This document shows positions 20,101 to 26,486 of a stretch of DNA of 64,000 nucleotides, piece after piece. Position numbers and translations under genes: made by a program. Below the pieces are notes generated by a model. It was not told where the DNA came from and did not search any database. It saw only the letters and a program-made list of their open reading frames with translations. Source of the stretch: Colias croceus (Eukaryota > Arthropoda > Insecta > Lepidoptera > Pieridae); the NCBI RefSeq assembly GCF_905220415.1, contig NC_059566.1, forward strand, positions 1,054,001 through 1,118,000, read 5' to 3'. How positions within the stretch are numbered: position 1 is the stretch's first letter; each line of letters begins with the position of its first letter.

Positions 20101-22796
20101 CAGTGAAACAGATTTATGCATAATGCATCTGCCGCTTACCCGACTAGGGGACATGGGACTTCACTTTACTAGCGGTCCATACCAGCTTCGCGTGGTACAC
20201 GTTTACGTTTTCTCTACATAAGAACCATCCTCGTACTTCAAGAAATATTATAAACAAGTGATAACTGCGTTAAAAACAACCGACTTCAAACTTGCACTTG
20301 CAACATTTACAAATACAGACAAAAATGCTCATAAAATAAAAACTACTGCGCCTATCCGAATAAAAATTTTATGGGACCAATTCGACACCATCCCGCATCG
20401 AAAAAAAAAATAATCACGTAAATCGGTTCAGAAACCTCGGAGTAATCGGTGTACATACATAAAAAAAAAGATACCGGCCGAATTGATAACCTCTTCCTTT
20501 TTTTGAAGTCGGTTAAAAAAGAATTGACGAAATCGGTTCAGCTCGAGTTTTGCGCTTAGCAACACATTTTGCGATTCATTTTTATTGTATAAATAAACCA
20601 AAAGACTTTTTAACGGATTTAAAACACGATTTAGCGAGCGTGATCACTGTTAATAATATGCTTAAAATTGTAATCTACAGTGTTTTCGTAGTATGTTACG
20701 ATGTATGTACTAATGTAATTAGTAATGTAATTTTCGTATCGTGTTACGACATCTTCTAATATATAAAATTCTCGTGTCACAGTTTTCGTTGCCATACTCC
20801 TCCGAAACGGCTGGACCGATTCTCATGAAAATTTCTGTGCATATCGGGTAAGTCTGAGAATCGGCCAACATCTATTTTTCATATGCATGTACCACGGGCG
20901 AAGCCGGGGCGGACCGCTACTCGCTAGTAATGCCATAATTTTTTTATGCCAGCAAATGTTATGATTTCGTAAGACAATCAATCTCTAGATAATAAATCTA
21001 AGGAATCACAATCTTACGATAACATAATATACTTACATCTATGGCGTTATTGAAAAGTTCTTAAATTAAAAATGTCGATTAGTAAATTTTTTTAACATTT
21101 TATAAGTACCTACTAACGTTCTAAGAAAACATCGTGAAGAAACGAGTACGACAAAGAACCAAGCAAATGTTATAATAATATATTCTTACCCTATGATAGA
21201 AATGACATCGTTTTTTTTTGTATAAATATCCCTAAAAATAAAGAAAAAAATCTCACCTCCGTAACCAGGATATTCCCTTCGAACGCCTGAGCCTTGGTTC
21301 CCATAGTTCTGGTTATTTCCCTCAGAACGCGTCTCAAACCTGGTTTCTTGGGTCTGCTGTACCGGACCATTCTGAACGGTCTGGTCCTGAATCTGCGTCT
21401 GCTGGATTTGCGTCTGCTGTACCGGACCATTCTGAATGGTCTGGTCCTGGACCTGCGTCTGCTGGATTTGCGTCTGCTCTACCGGACCATTCTGAATGGT
21501 CTGGTCCTGGACCTGCGTCTGCTGAACCTGTTGCGTCTGCTCGATCTCTTGTGTCTGTGTTTCCTGGACCGTTTCTGTGCGTTCTTCGCGGTATTCCTGT
21601 TGTTCCGTCTGCTCCTGTCGGGTCTCCACTATTTGTGTGACTGTTTCCGTTTCTACTTCTGTTGAACGTTTTATTGTATCAATACGGTGCTACTGTGCGT
21701 GTGTATAGTAATTTCTACTAAGTGGTACAAATTTCTACTACTATCTACTAAACTTTACTTAATTCAAATCTTTTTGAGTATTTTTAATGATATTTACTGT
21801 ATTGAGGAGATGAGAAGAATACGTACATCTTGACGAAAGAAATAAAAAAATGTCGTGTGGTTTTATGAAACCGCGGTAAAAGTGAAACTTTTTTTCACAC
21901 TATAGACATTTAACTAAAAATTATCGTATTTGTACGATAATTATCGTACGTATCGTGCGTCACGCGACATGCGCTACACAGACCAAAAAGTTTGAGACGA
22001 TGTAATAAAAGTTTCACTTTAAAAACTGAATCATAATATGATTACTAATAAACAGCAGGGGCCGTATTATTATCTCTAATTTCCAGACAGTTTAATTGAA
22101 TTGATTGGAAAATTCATAAGGTATACCATAATTAAACATGGCTGGTTATTGCGGTCATAATATGAATTTGTCAGTTAGTTCAATTCACGGCGTAAACTGT
22201 CTTGAAATAAGACGTTATAATACGGCCCGTGTAATTTTAATAACAATTAATAATCCTTTTTTTCCATCTATAGCAGTTGCTAATTGCTATCAAACTCATA
22301 TATTTCATTAAACTAAACTTACGTTATTACAGAAGCTCTATAGCAATAATATTATGTTTTTAAACAGTTCAAGAAATAGACATTTTAAATTTATTTTGTG
22401 ATACTTACGTTGGGGTAGAGCGTGCGCAGCCGCCGCCAAAGCCTGTATAAAATTATAAATAAATTGATTTAGAACATCGAAAATACAAAAAGAAAACTTA
22501 TTAAAAACATCTATGAAATAAAGCACAGTACTTAGGTATCGCAATTCTGAACAATAAATGATTGCTAACAATATTTATAAAAATATAAACACAGATTAAA
22601 AAAATGTACTATTTTTTTTACCGCGTTTAAAATTTTACAGCGGATGAAAAAAAATGTTTTTTTTTTTATATGGACACTGGACAAGCAACGGTGTCGAAAA
22701 ATAGAAAAAAAAATAATTTCACTTCTTTTTTTTACTATATGGACCAAGGTAAAAAATACTTACGGCTAACACAAACACACACACGGTAAAACGCAT
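901..22796 (-). CDS. unrecognised secreted micro-exon protein with 16-residue repeats (3' end off window)
   Basis: I do not recognise this gene. Twenty-two coding exons were read on the minus strand: 22796-22764, 22442-22409, 21658-21257, 19603-19466, 15170-15132, 14639-14592, 10608-10561, 10201-10106, 9813-9766, 8797-8702, 7796-7728, 7151-7056, 6571-6524, 6037-5942, 4586-4443, 3915-3772, 3486-3388, 3078-3031, 2592-2452, 1571-1527, 1250-1203 and 948-901. All have GT-AG borders and together give 669 open codons plus one base. Intron 1 is phase 0; every later intron is phase 1. The product starts with signal peptide MRFTVCVFVLAALAAAAHA, then a Gln/Thr-rich repeat region, a Gly-rich stretch, and about 30 copies of a 16-residue amphipathic unit (small/polar, I/L, x, x, hydrophobic, F/L, x, x, I/L, x, x, I/L, T/S, K/R, x, T). 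Exon lengths cluster at 48, 96 and 144 nt. No Cys pattern, enzyme motif or membrane segment is evident. The last exon ends in a good donor, so the gene runs off the left edge. Exons are inferred from frame and splice sites only. Confidence 0.82.
1339..1491 (+). mobile_element. Helitron-like element H1, 3'-truncated
   Basis: Starts TCTTTACTAATATTATAAAG and contains CTCAGGAACTACTGGTCCGA and ATCACGCTAAGACCAACAGG. The terminal hairpin and CTAGT are missing. Confidence 0.7.
1628..1813 (+). mobile_element. MITE family B
   Basis: A 186-bp element with both ends built on GAAGTGAAACTTCTTTA / TAAAGAAGTTTCACTTC. Its interior reads TTACGCGTGACATTTTTCCG and CACGCGTGATTCGACG. Other copies lie at 8903-9095, 28571-28755 (reverse) and 57337-57489. 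No transposase is encoded. Confidence 0.75.
1852..1883 (+). repeat. CAT microsatellite
   Basis: Imperfect ATC/CAT tandem run between two MITEs. It accounts for the poly-Ser stretch of a spurious open frame. Confidence 0.85.
1893..2032 (+). mobile_element. MITE family A, complete copy
   Basis: Begins GCGTGTGTACCGAGCACAC and then TGTCAGAAGTGAAACTTCTTT, has an internal CATAACGTGACGG block, and ends AATAAAGAAGTTTCACTT. The AAGTGAAACTTC end motif is shared with family B although the interiors differ. Confidence 0.7.
2275..2435 (+). mobile_element. Harbinger-like MITE (family C), TAA duplication
   Basis: Inverted ends GGGCTGATTTTTCAATCGTTGGTTA / TAACCAAGGATTGAAAAATCGGCCC, flanked by TAA on both sides (2272-2274 and 2436-2438). 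The 3-bp TWA duplication is typical of PIF/Harbinger. Other copies: 4162-4334, 8175-8676, 39311-39490. Confidence 0.85.
2452..3486 (-). CDS. exons 17-19 of the micro-exon gene
   Basis: Exons 3486-3388 (99 nt, two repeats), 3078-3031 (48 nt, one repeat, IIHAWRIITTITRET) and 2592-2452 (141 nt, three repeats including DIIVIFKTLLRITKTT). All start and end after codon base 1. Repeats commonly end in T-K/R-x-T, and the hydrophobic spacing fits an amphipathic helix. Donors are GTAAG throughout. Confidence 0.8.
3133..3288 (+). mobile_element. Helitron-like element, divergent and 3'-truncated
   Basis: Starts TCTACACTATACTATAAAG, has a TTTG run and CATGAACTACTGGACCGAT, then degrades into AT-rich DNA. 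Confidence 0.6.
3772..4586 (-). CDS. exons 15-16 of the micro-exon gene, three repeats each
   Basis: Both exons (4586-4443 and 3915-3772) are exactly 144 nt, three 16-residue units. Units in the second include ITQLFQRINNITRKR, DPLHFLQSILDLTQKK and TLEEAFRDISSLTRTN. For the first exon two acceptor CAGs lie 7 nt apart; only the upstream one (exon end 4586) keeps the frame. The 144-nt exons look like three fused 48-nt modules whose internal introns were lost or never present. Confidence 0.82.
4162..4334 (+). mobile_element. Harbinger-like MITE (family C)
   Basis: Same ends as 2275-2435, flanked by TTA (4159-4161 and 4335-4337). Confidence 0.85.
4665..4850 (+). mobile_element. chimeric Helitron-like fragments
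   Basis: A Helitron H1 start (TCTATACTATAAAGCTGAAG) switches after about 80 bp into another Helitron-like sequence (TATTGTCACCGATCCTTG..GTCTAAAGGAGTCGGTTAC) that also occurs near 44147-44430. Confidence 0.5.
5079..5862 (-). mobile_element. LINE 3' half with RT C-terminal domain
   Basis: The reverse strand has a 209-residue open frame (5788-5159) typical of the region after the RT palm in Jockey/CR1-type LINEs: LGITLTPTLNFGSII, QVRSCMEYCSHLWDG, ALEAIERRAKRLI and ARDWNMLPESVFP. A poly(T) run at 5079-5100 is the poly(A) tail on the element strand. The 5' part, with endonuclease and catalytic palm, is absent. The element lies in the intron between exons 14 and 15 of the micro-exon gene. Confidence 0.85.
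5942..7151 (-). CDS. exons 12-14 of the micro-exon gene
   Basis: Exons 7151-7056 (96 nt), 6571-6524 (48 nt, WEATFNSLMGAMRVN) and 6037-5942 (96 nt). Exon 14 contains the only visible ..AKCIWIIKDF.. segment, one of the few Cys in the protein. All borders are phase 1 with CAG acceptors and GTAAG or GTGAG donors. Here the repeats are more divergent and richer in Gly and Glu (AGEGPAALSG, LGEGPIELKRLL). Confidence 0.78.
6083..6365 (+). mobile_element. tRNA-derived SINE
   Basis: Has Pol III box A-like TTGGCTTGGTTGGTAGTGG and box B GGTTCGATTCC, followed by CAAATATTTGTGTGATGAAAA and an AT-rich tail of TATT repeats. A related copy is at 52560-52830. Confidence 0.8.
6615..6790 (+). repeat. GC-rich dispersed repeat (three copies in window)
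   Basis: Runs from GGTGTTTCTCAATGTTAGCC to CCCTAATCGGACGG. Near-identical copies at 42229-42402 (+) and 59640-59818 (-). No coding potential; class not identified. Confidence 0.75.
7290..7440 (+). mobile_element. Helitron-like element H1, 3'-truncated
   Basis: Starts TCTATACTTAATATTATAAAG and contains TTATCGAGGAAGGCTATAGG. No terminal CTAGT. Confidence 0.7.
7562..7705 (-). mobile_element. Helitron-like element H2
   Basis: Reverse-strand copy ending (plus strand) ACTAGCTTACCACCCGCGG, with CAAAATCCGTTGCGTAGTTT in its interior. Confidence 0.7.
7728..10201 (-). CDS. exons 8-11 of the micro-exon gene
   Basis: Exons 10201-10106 (96 nt), 9813-9766 (48 nt, IKSLLRLLRLLTGEQ), 8797-8702 (96 nt) and 7796-7728 (69 nt). 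The 69-nt exon is the main exception to the 48-nt rule and has an acidic LPEVLDIFDHEAEQLQ segment. Exon 8 uses a TAG acceptor; the others use CAG. The donor of exon 11 is the weaker CAG|GTATAT. Confidence 0.76.
8175..8676 (+). mobile_element. Harbinger-like MITE (family C) split by an inserted solo LTR
   Basis: The two halves match 4162-4334 closely; the right end is degraded (CGGCGC for CGGCCC) and TTAA flanks both sides. The extra 323 bp are the solo LTR described next plus its target duplication. Confidence 0.8.
8232..8550 (+). mobile_element. solo LTR inserted in a MITE
   Basis: A 319-bp segment starting TGTAAGAAATAACACGCG and ending ACGTCCAACA (TG..CA ends), flanked by a perfect 4-bp duplication CTAC (8228-8231 and 8551-8554). 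It contains a run of 15 C near 8408. Ends and duplication fit an LTR left by recombination of an LTR retrotransposon, Gypsy or BEL/Pao class. Confidence 0.75.
8903..9095 (+). mobile_element. MITE family B
   Basis: GAAGTGAAACTTCTTTATCGG at the left end and AAAGAAGTTTCACTTC at the right. Nearly identical to 1628-1813. Confidence 0.78.
9132..9710 (+). repeat. GGGTTCCGTAG element, common lepidopteran repeat
   Basis: Starts AGGGTTCCGTAGCCAAAATGG and ends GCTACGGAACCCTTTGTGCG, CGAGCCCGACTCGCACTTGG, CCGGTTTTTT. Inside are a CCGTCTGT tandem array (9183-9217) and GTGGGGCCCCCCATACATG. Inverted GGGTTCCGTAG / CTACGGAACCC lie near its ends. This sequence type is widespread in Lepidoptera. A short related piece is at 24495-24535. 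Confidence 0.8.
10561..15170 (-). CDS. exons 5-7 of the micro-exon gene
   Basis: Exons 15170-15132 (39 nt, LLDPLDEIFGVR), 14639-14592 (48 nt, HNQLGDYLFKYSGFR) and 10608-10561 (48 nt, RNQFLNYLSKVTNLK). The 4-kb intron between exons 6 and 7 is filled by nested transposons. For exon 7, frame 0 hits a stop and phase 1 is open. These exons mark the change from the low-complexity N-terminal part to the 16-residue repeat array. Confidence 0.75.
10849..11222 (-). mobile_element. two LINE 3'-tail fragments in tandem
   Basis: Two copies (10849-11040 and 11135-11222) start with CAAACTCAAACTCAAA, followed by TTTATTCAATTAGACTTCTT and AAGCACTTTTGA. The first also has AGAAGAACCGGCAAGAAACTC. More copies at 24590-24950 and 37388-37530. 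Confidence 0.65.
11252..11439 (+). mobile_element. Helitron-like element H2, complete
   Basis: Starts TCCATACTAATATTATAAATG, contains a CTGT tandem run, and ends CGAAGCCGGGGCGGACCACTAGT: the hairpin-then-CTAGT end of lepidopteran Helitrons. Confidence 0.85.
12270..13367 (-). mobile_element. Helitron-like element H2 interrupted by a nested transposon
   Basis: The plus strand starts with ACTAGCAGTCCGCCCCGGC (the CTAGT end inverted) and runs to CTGTGCCAAA at 12364. It resumes at 13277 with TTTCATCAAAATCGGTCCAG and finishes in TTATAATATTAGTGCAGAT. The two parts join exactly into the consensus found elsewhere in the window. Confidence 0.82.
12365..13276. mobile_element. 912-bp Spy-like non-autonomous DNA transposon
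   Basis: Terminal inverted repeats GGAGAATGCCCAT (12365-12377) and ATGGGCATTCTCC (13264-13276) are perfect over 13 bp. The element sits exactly between AAA and TTT of a Helitron copy, and no target base is duplicated. Insertion between AAA and TTT without duplication is the mode reported for the Spy group of DNA transposons. It contains a GTT microsatellite at 12779-12800 and no transposase. Confidence 0.75.
15183..15497 (-). mobile_element. tRNA-derived SINE, reverse strand
   Basis: On the minus strand it starts AGCAGTGGTGGCTCAGTGGTG (box A), has box B GGTTCGAGACC, and ends in a CATCATCATC-rich tail. The plus strand shows CCCACTGCTGGGACACGGGC, a very common lepidopteran SINE body. Confidence 0.85.
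15617..15810 (+). mobile_element. Helitron-like element H1, complete
   Basis: TCTATACTTTAATGTTATAAAG at the start, ACTGCGGAGCGCAGCTAGT at the end (hairpin plus CTAGT). Confidence 0.85.
17071..17680 (+). pseudogene. LINE ORF1 relic with coiled coil
   Basis: Open pieces read SHPDLSKLSSFSTSS and RKRKQPLEQDCRFSDDMKDI, then past a stop near 17306 a long heptad-like stretch (ENISEVKIQITEIKSS.., LKSAISQLESQI) and a fragment resembling ELRDRKSREKNVIFTGFPE. This order (basic N-terminus, coiled coil, start of an RRM-like domain) fits CR1/L1-type ORF1 proteins of insects. It is broken by stops and frameshifts. Confidence 0.6.
17785..19126 (+). pseudogene. reverse transcriptase relic
   Basis: Three frame segments together cover an RT domain: TGLDGITTKAIKCIKEKL and SLKIAKVTPIYKS (17785-17955); FIDLQKAFDTVSHELL, GVPQGSILGPLLFLIY and the catalytic YADDT (18094-18627); then the C-terminal part with YNTLVKPHLMYLIEVWGSA (18635-19126). 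Frameshifts near 17950-18090 and at 18627 disable it. No endonuclease domain lies between it and the ORF1 relic, so an internal deletion is likely. Confidence 0.8.
19466..19603 (-). CDS. exon 4 of the micro-exon gene, Gly/Gln-rich
   Basis: 138 nt, phase 1 at both ends: YQRHQPQQNGGLLGNALG, then TVGNAVRTVQQVHDHVNQ, then GLLGGHGSG. It is a low-complexity linker with two helical-looking stretches bounded by Gly clusters. The donor is GTAAG and the acceptor CAG. It lies between the Q-rich exon 3 and the repeat array. Confidence 0.8.
19642..19718. repeat. 77-bp imperfect hairpin upstream of exon 4
   Basis: GCCCCGAAGGCCCGA on the left pairs with TCGGGCCGTTTGGGGC on the right. The centre GACACAATAGA-AAA-TCTATTGTGTC (19667-19691) is a perfect 11-bp stem. 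It lies in intron 3, about 40 nt from the acceptor of exon 4. Confidence 0.7.
19755..20170 (-). mobile_element. Helitron-like H2 copy followed by a SINE-like fragment
   Basis: 19755-19966 has GTTCCCGTTCCCGTGGGATT and TTACCCTCTATATGTGTGC. 19980-20165 has a tRNA-like start (GCGTGAGCGTAGAACCGATTCC) and the GACACAGAAGTCTGATCACC / GATTTATGCATAATGCATC sequence that recurs in inverse orientation at 46365-46560. Confidence 0.6.
20270..20520. mobile_element. MITE with AACCGACTTC inverted ends
   Basis: Left end TTAAAAACAACCGACTTCAAA, right end TTTTTGAAGTCGGTTAAAAAA, with GATACCGGCCGAATTGATAA inside. Short pieces of the same family are at 3335-3360, 36479-36500 and 54607-54645. Confidence 0.7.
20752..20928 (+). 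mobile_element. Helitron-like element, complete
   Basis: Starts TCTTCTAATATATAAAATTC and ends GCCGGGGCGGACCGCTACTCGCTAGT. Confidence 0.75.
21257..21658 (-). CDS. exon 3 of the micro-exon gene, Gln/Thr-rich tandem repeat
   Basis: 402 nt, 134 codons, the largest exon. It begins VETETVTQIVETRQEQTEQQ and then holds three near-identical copies of a 20-residue unit (QTQIQQTQVQDQTIQNGPV pattern; 60-bp DNA repeat at about 21357-21535), followed by SEGNNQNYGNQGSGVRREYPGYGG cut by the splice. It has no Cys. The composition suggests an unstructured, hydrophilic, possibly O-glycosylated or transglutaminase-crosslinked segment; that is inference. Phase 1 at both ends, acceptor CAG, donor GTGAG. Confidence 0.82.
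21850..22022. mobile_element. MITE with GTGAAACTTTT inverted ends
   Basis: Contains AAAAGTGAAACTTTTTTTCAC near the left and AAAAGTTTCACTTT at the right. Its core is self-complementary (TTATCGTATTTGTACGATAATTATCGTACG). A second copy is at 41761-41915. Confidence 0.7.
22058..22227. mobile_element. MITE with GGCCGTATTAT inverted ends
   Basis: GGGGCCGTATTATTATCTCTA at the left and GACGTTATAATACGGCCC at the right, with internal inverted CAGACAGTTTAATTGAATTG / TTCAATTCACGGCGTAAACTG. Confidence 0.7.
22409..22796 (-). CDS. exons 1-2 of the micro-exon gene: start codon and signal peptide
   Basis: Exon 1 (22796-22764, 33 nt) encodes MRFTVCVFVLA and ends at GCC|GTAAG. Exon 2 (22442-22409, 34 nt) encodes ALAAAAHALPQ plus one base. 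Joined, they give a classic signal peptide (R at position 2, hydrophobic core, A-H-A cleavage site). No other in-frame ATG lies closer to the TATA box. The phase-0 intron inside the signal sequence followed by phase-1 introns is the layout common in secreted insect proteins. Confidence 0.85.
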
Positions 22797-22855
22797 CTTG
22801 TGTGTGGTCAGACAAATGTCTTTATCCACTACAATTTTGACGAATTTTTAGTCTG

Positions 22856-22863
22856 TATTTATA
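22856..22863 (-). promoter_or_regulatory. TATA box of the micro-exon gene
   Basis: TATAAATA on the minus strand, 60 nt upstream of the ATG at 22796, so transcription should start near 22830. A strong TATA box suggests tissue- or stage-restricted high expression; this is inference. Confidence 0.65.
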
Positions 22864-23770
22864 GTCTTTATGAAACAGCTGTTCAAATTTATTATCTGCG
22901 TAATTGTAACAAAATACGGCTAATTACGTATATTTGTTTGGGCCCCTTGGGTTGTTATTTGGAGCTAGTTAATTGTCCTGGCTTCGTCTGTGTAACTCAA
23001 AATAAAACGTTTATAGAAACTGTGCGCTTTAAATTTTTTTCTGAATTGTCAAAAAATGAAATGGACCAATAGTTTTATAGATTAGGTACTTACCTATATT
23101 TTAATTTTTTTTTCTTACAATTTAGAAAAAAATGAAAAGTTCGTACTTAAGCTTTACGTTGTTGAAAACCTATCAATCTATTTTTTTTTTATTTACATTC
23201 TTTTCTAGCCTTAATATCCCGAAATATTAAGAACTTTTACAACCGATCCATACTCAAATTTAGAAAGACCCTAAACATTTTTTTTTGTCAAGATTACTAG
23301 GTACTCGAAATTTTAATCAAATCGATTCATCCGTTATTGTTAGTGCGTGAACAACGAACAACGAGTACACACTATAGACTAGCTTTACCTACATACTAGC
23401 TTTATCTCGCAGTTTTTCTCACGTAGTCATTAGCATGTAATATACCCCAGCTATAGAATATAAGTGCTACATAAACCTACCCAATATTTTTCAAACTAAA
23501 TACCTAATCTATCCGTTACAAACTTATTCAAATCGGACCTGTCGTTTGGGAAGCGTTTGGGCGTAAGAGAGTAACAAATTTTTTTTCAACAACTATCCCA
23601 TTCATGTTTATAATATCCATTTTACTCCTTCTCATTTTTGTTTCTTTGTTCATCATAAAAAATATAATACAAAATATGTCCTGCAGAAAAAAAACTACCG
23701 GAAAAATTTATACTTAGATATATATTACTATAAATTATTTTGGGAAGTATTATTTACTATAAGTTATATA
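22864..23770. other. intergenic AT-rich DNA upstream of the micro-exon gene
   Basis: No convincing gene or intact repeat is visible. It probably holds the upstream regulatory region. Confidence 0.5.
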
Positions 23771-23775
23771 TTACT

Positions 23776-23985
23776 ACTAGTTTTCCGCCCGCGGCTTCGC
23801 CCGCGTTTTCAGAGAAAACCCCGAATAGTTCCCTTTCCCGTGGGATTTCTGGGATAAAACCTATCCTATCTCTCAAGTTGGATCGAACTGCACATGGTGT
23901 GCGAATTTTATTATAATCGGTTAAGTGGTTTAGGAGTCCATTGAGGAAAAACATTGTGACACGAGATTTATATATATTATGAGAA
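23776..23985 (-). mobile_element. Helitron-like element H2
   Basis: ACTAGTTTTCCGCCCGCGG at the left, CACGAGATTTATATATATTATGAG at the right. The interior carries the CCCGTGGGATTTCTGGGATA block. Confidence 0.75.
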
Positions 23986-24233
23986 GATAAACTATTTAAA
24001 TCTATTTTGGGAAGTTAGCTACAAAACTGGTAAGTTTTATCATAAATCGTTCAGTAGGTACTTTTCGTGTGATATTGTAGGTACCTACCGAGTTGAAGAC
24101 TTAGGTAAGTACATCCATATACCATGGTATTTTAAATCGCGAATAAATCAGTAAAAAAAGTTTTTAAAATTTCTAAACTTGTAACTACATATTGATTTAG
24201 AAAGATTAAACTTTCGCTTATATGATAATATTA

Positions 24234-24416
24234 TCTTCTAATATATAAAAATCAATGCCACTTTTCGTTGTAATTCCATAACTCGAGAACGGCTGAACCG
24301 ATTTCGATAATTCTTTTTTTATTATATTCCTTGAAGTACGAGGATGGTTCTTATGTAGAGAAAACGTTAATATGTACCACGGGCGAAGCCGGGGCGGACC
24401 GCTAGTCTAGTATATA
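24234..24416 (+). mobile_element. Helitron-like element, complete
   Basis: TCTTCTAATATATAAAAATC at the start, GAAGCCGGGGCGGACCGCTAGT at the end. A closely related copy is at 38549-38718. Confidence 0.8.
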
Positions 24417-24589
24417 AGAAAAGTAATAATATTATTACAGACTAATAATAGTAGACTAGTTACGTATACAGATATTATTTCACTTCATTTTTTAAGGGTT
24501 CCGTACCTACCCAAAGGGAAAGACGGGACCCTGATATTCCTTCCACCTTTATTTTATTGTAGATAGGTATATACGAAATCAGTTACATT

Positions 24590-24950
24590 AACTCAAACTC
24601 AAACACATTTATTTATTCAATTACTAGCTTTCCACCCGCGGCTTCGTCCGCGCAGTCTAAGAAAAACCCGCATATAGTTCCCGTTCCCGTGGGATTTCCG
24701 GGATAAAACCTATCCTATGTCCCGGGGTAAAAAATAGCCTATGTACTTTCTCGGGTAGAAAAATATCTCTAGGTATACCAAAATTCATGCAAATTGGTTC
24801 AGTAGTTAAGGCGTGATTGAGTAACAGACAGAGTTATGTTACTTTCGCATTTATAATATTAGGTAGGTATGGATAGGTACTAATTCTTTTAGAAGCACTT
24901 TCAAATCGTCATAACAGTTTTAAGAAGAAGAACCGGTAAGAAACATACAG
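24590..24950 (-). mobile_element. LINE 3'-tail fragment split by a Helitron-like H2 copy
   Basis: ACTCAAACTCAAACACATTT..ATTCAATT stops at 24622, a complete reverse H2 copy follows (24623-24874, ACTAGCTTTCCACCCGCGG to TATGGAT), and the LINE tail resumes with TTTAGAAGCACTTTCAAATCG and AAGAAGAACCGGTAAGAAAC. Confidence 0.7.
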
Positions 24951-25093
24951 ATAAGATATATTATTTTATGTTCTTGTAAAGTTTCATTGCATTTGTTGCA
25001 CGCTTAAAAATAATTATGTAATGTATCATCCGTGGATAATTTTGTTGGTTGCGCAGGTACACCTGTATCTAGATTAAGTAATTGTATCGTACT

Positions 25094-25277
25094 ACTAGCT
25101 GCGCTCCGCGGTTTCACCCACGTAGCTCCACTTCTGTTGGTCTTAAGCGTGATGATATGTAGCCTATAGCCTTCCTCGATAAATGGGCTATCTAACACTG
25201 AAAGAATGTTTCAAATCGGACCAGTAGTTCCCGAGATTAGCGCGTTCAAACAAACGCTTTATAATATTAGTATAAAT
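25094..25277 (-). mobile_element. Helitron-like element H1, complete
   Basis: ACTAGCTGCGCTCCGCGGTTT at the left and TTATAATATTAGTATAAA at the right. Confidence 0.8.
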
Positions 25278-25412
25278 TTCAAGAAATGCTGTTCTACTGT
25301 TTGTATTTTGTAATCCCAAATAAAGAAAAATAAAATCTAAATTATTATTTCGTATATTAACTATAGGTAACTTCCTTAATATACTTAATTGTATAGGGTG
25401 TTTTTATAATAT

Positions 25413-25625
25413 ACTAGCTTCCACCCACGACTTTGTACGTGCATCCCCGTTTTTCCCCGTTCCCGCTAGAATTTCGGGAAATCCTTTCTTAGCGGATGCA
25501 TACGTCCTAACATCTACCTGCATGCCAAATTTCAGCCCGATACGTCCAGTGGGCTGTCCAGTGGTTTGGGCTGTCCGTTGATAGATCACTTATATCAGTC
25601 ACCTTTGAGTTTTATATATACAGAT
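25413..25625 (-). mobile_element. Helitron-like element, variant
   Basis: ACTAGCTTCCACCCACGAC at the left, TGAGTTTTATATATACAGA at the right. Its inverse copy is 36682-36885, with the shared block CAAATTTCAGCCCGATACGTC. Confidence 0.75.
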
Positions 25626-25642
25626 TTAAAATAATATTAAGT

Positions 25643-25972
25643 ACTAGCTTCCGCCCGCGACTCCGTCCGCGCGGATGTCGGTCTTCGCGTGGATAGTTTA
25701 TTTATCCATTTTGAGTACCTCTGGCAATAACATCTTATAAATATCTATTGGACCCAATTCCCAAATACGGCTAGGCCTATAATAATACGCAACGTGTGTT
25801 CGCGGTTCTACGGAACAACGTCTATGGATAAAACTGAAAAATTAAGATTATTTTTTTTCTACGTATTTTTCCAGGATAAAAAGTATCCTATTTTACGCCC
25901 AGGATAATAAGGTATAATTATACCAAGTTTCATCGAAATCGAACCGCTAGTTTTCACGTGATGCCTTCACAT

Positions 25973-26005
<33 letters not shown>

Positions 26006-26126
26006 AATTTTTTTAATCACATATTTGGGTTTGGTATCGATCCAGTAACACCCCCTGCTATTTATTTTTTCAATATTTTCAATGTACAGAATTGACCCTT
26101 CTACAGATTTATTATATGTATAGATG
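25643..26126 (-). mobile_element. Helitron-like element with ACAG microsatellite
   Basis: ACTAGCTTCCGCCCGCGAC at the left, TTATTATATGTATAGAT at the right. It contains an ACAG tandem run (25973-26003) and is longer (484 bp) than its neighbours. Confidence 0.65.
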
Positions 26127-26284
26127 ACTGATGTTTTAAGAATATGAAAAAAATATCGTTAGGCGGTATAATTTGAAGTTTGAACCCGCGTGTGTAGCGT
26201 TTCCTAGACAGATAGGCCAATAAACGAACCCGCGTGCAAAATCACCTATTTCTATATCTCATGTGTTCTTCTAGTTATAATAAT

Positions 26285-26420
26285 GTAAAACATATATTCC
26301 TGAAAAGTTTCATTCAAATCCGTCCAATAGTTTTTACGTGAAAGAGTAACAAACATCCATACACCCATGGATGGGTACCTACCCATCCATACCTACAAAC
26401 TTTCGTTATTATATTATAAT
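26285..26420 (-). mobile_element. Helitron-like fragment
   Basis: Only the 5' half is recognisable: CATTCAAATCCGTCCAATAG, GAAAGAGTAACAAACATCC, AAACTTTCGTTATTATATTA. Confidence 0.55.
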
Positions 26421-26486
26421 TATTGTATTTAAAATAAAATAATGTTTTTCCTGAAACGAATTCGTCGAAATTTACGTCGTAAGTAG

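Noticed and set aside
21294..21665. 123-codon plus-strand frame opposite the Gln-rich exon
   Set aside because: Repetitive antisense shadow of exon 3 (Leu-rich because of CTG/CAG complementarity); the minus frame has splice sites and a signal peptide upstream.
25973..26003. Short tandem array resembling a direct-repeat locus
   Set aside because: Simple ACAG microsatellite within a Helitron-like copy.
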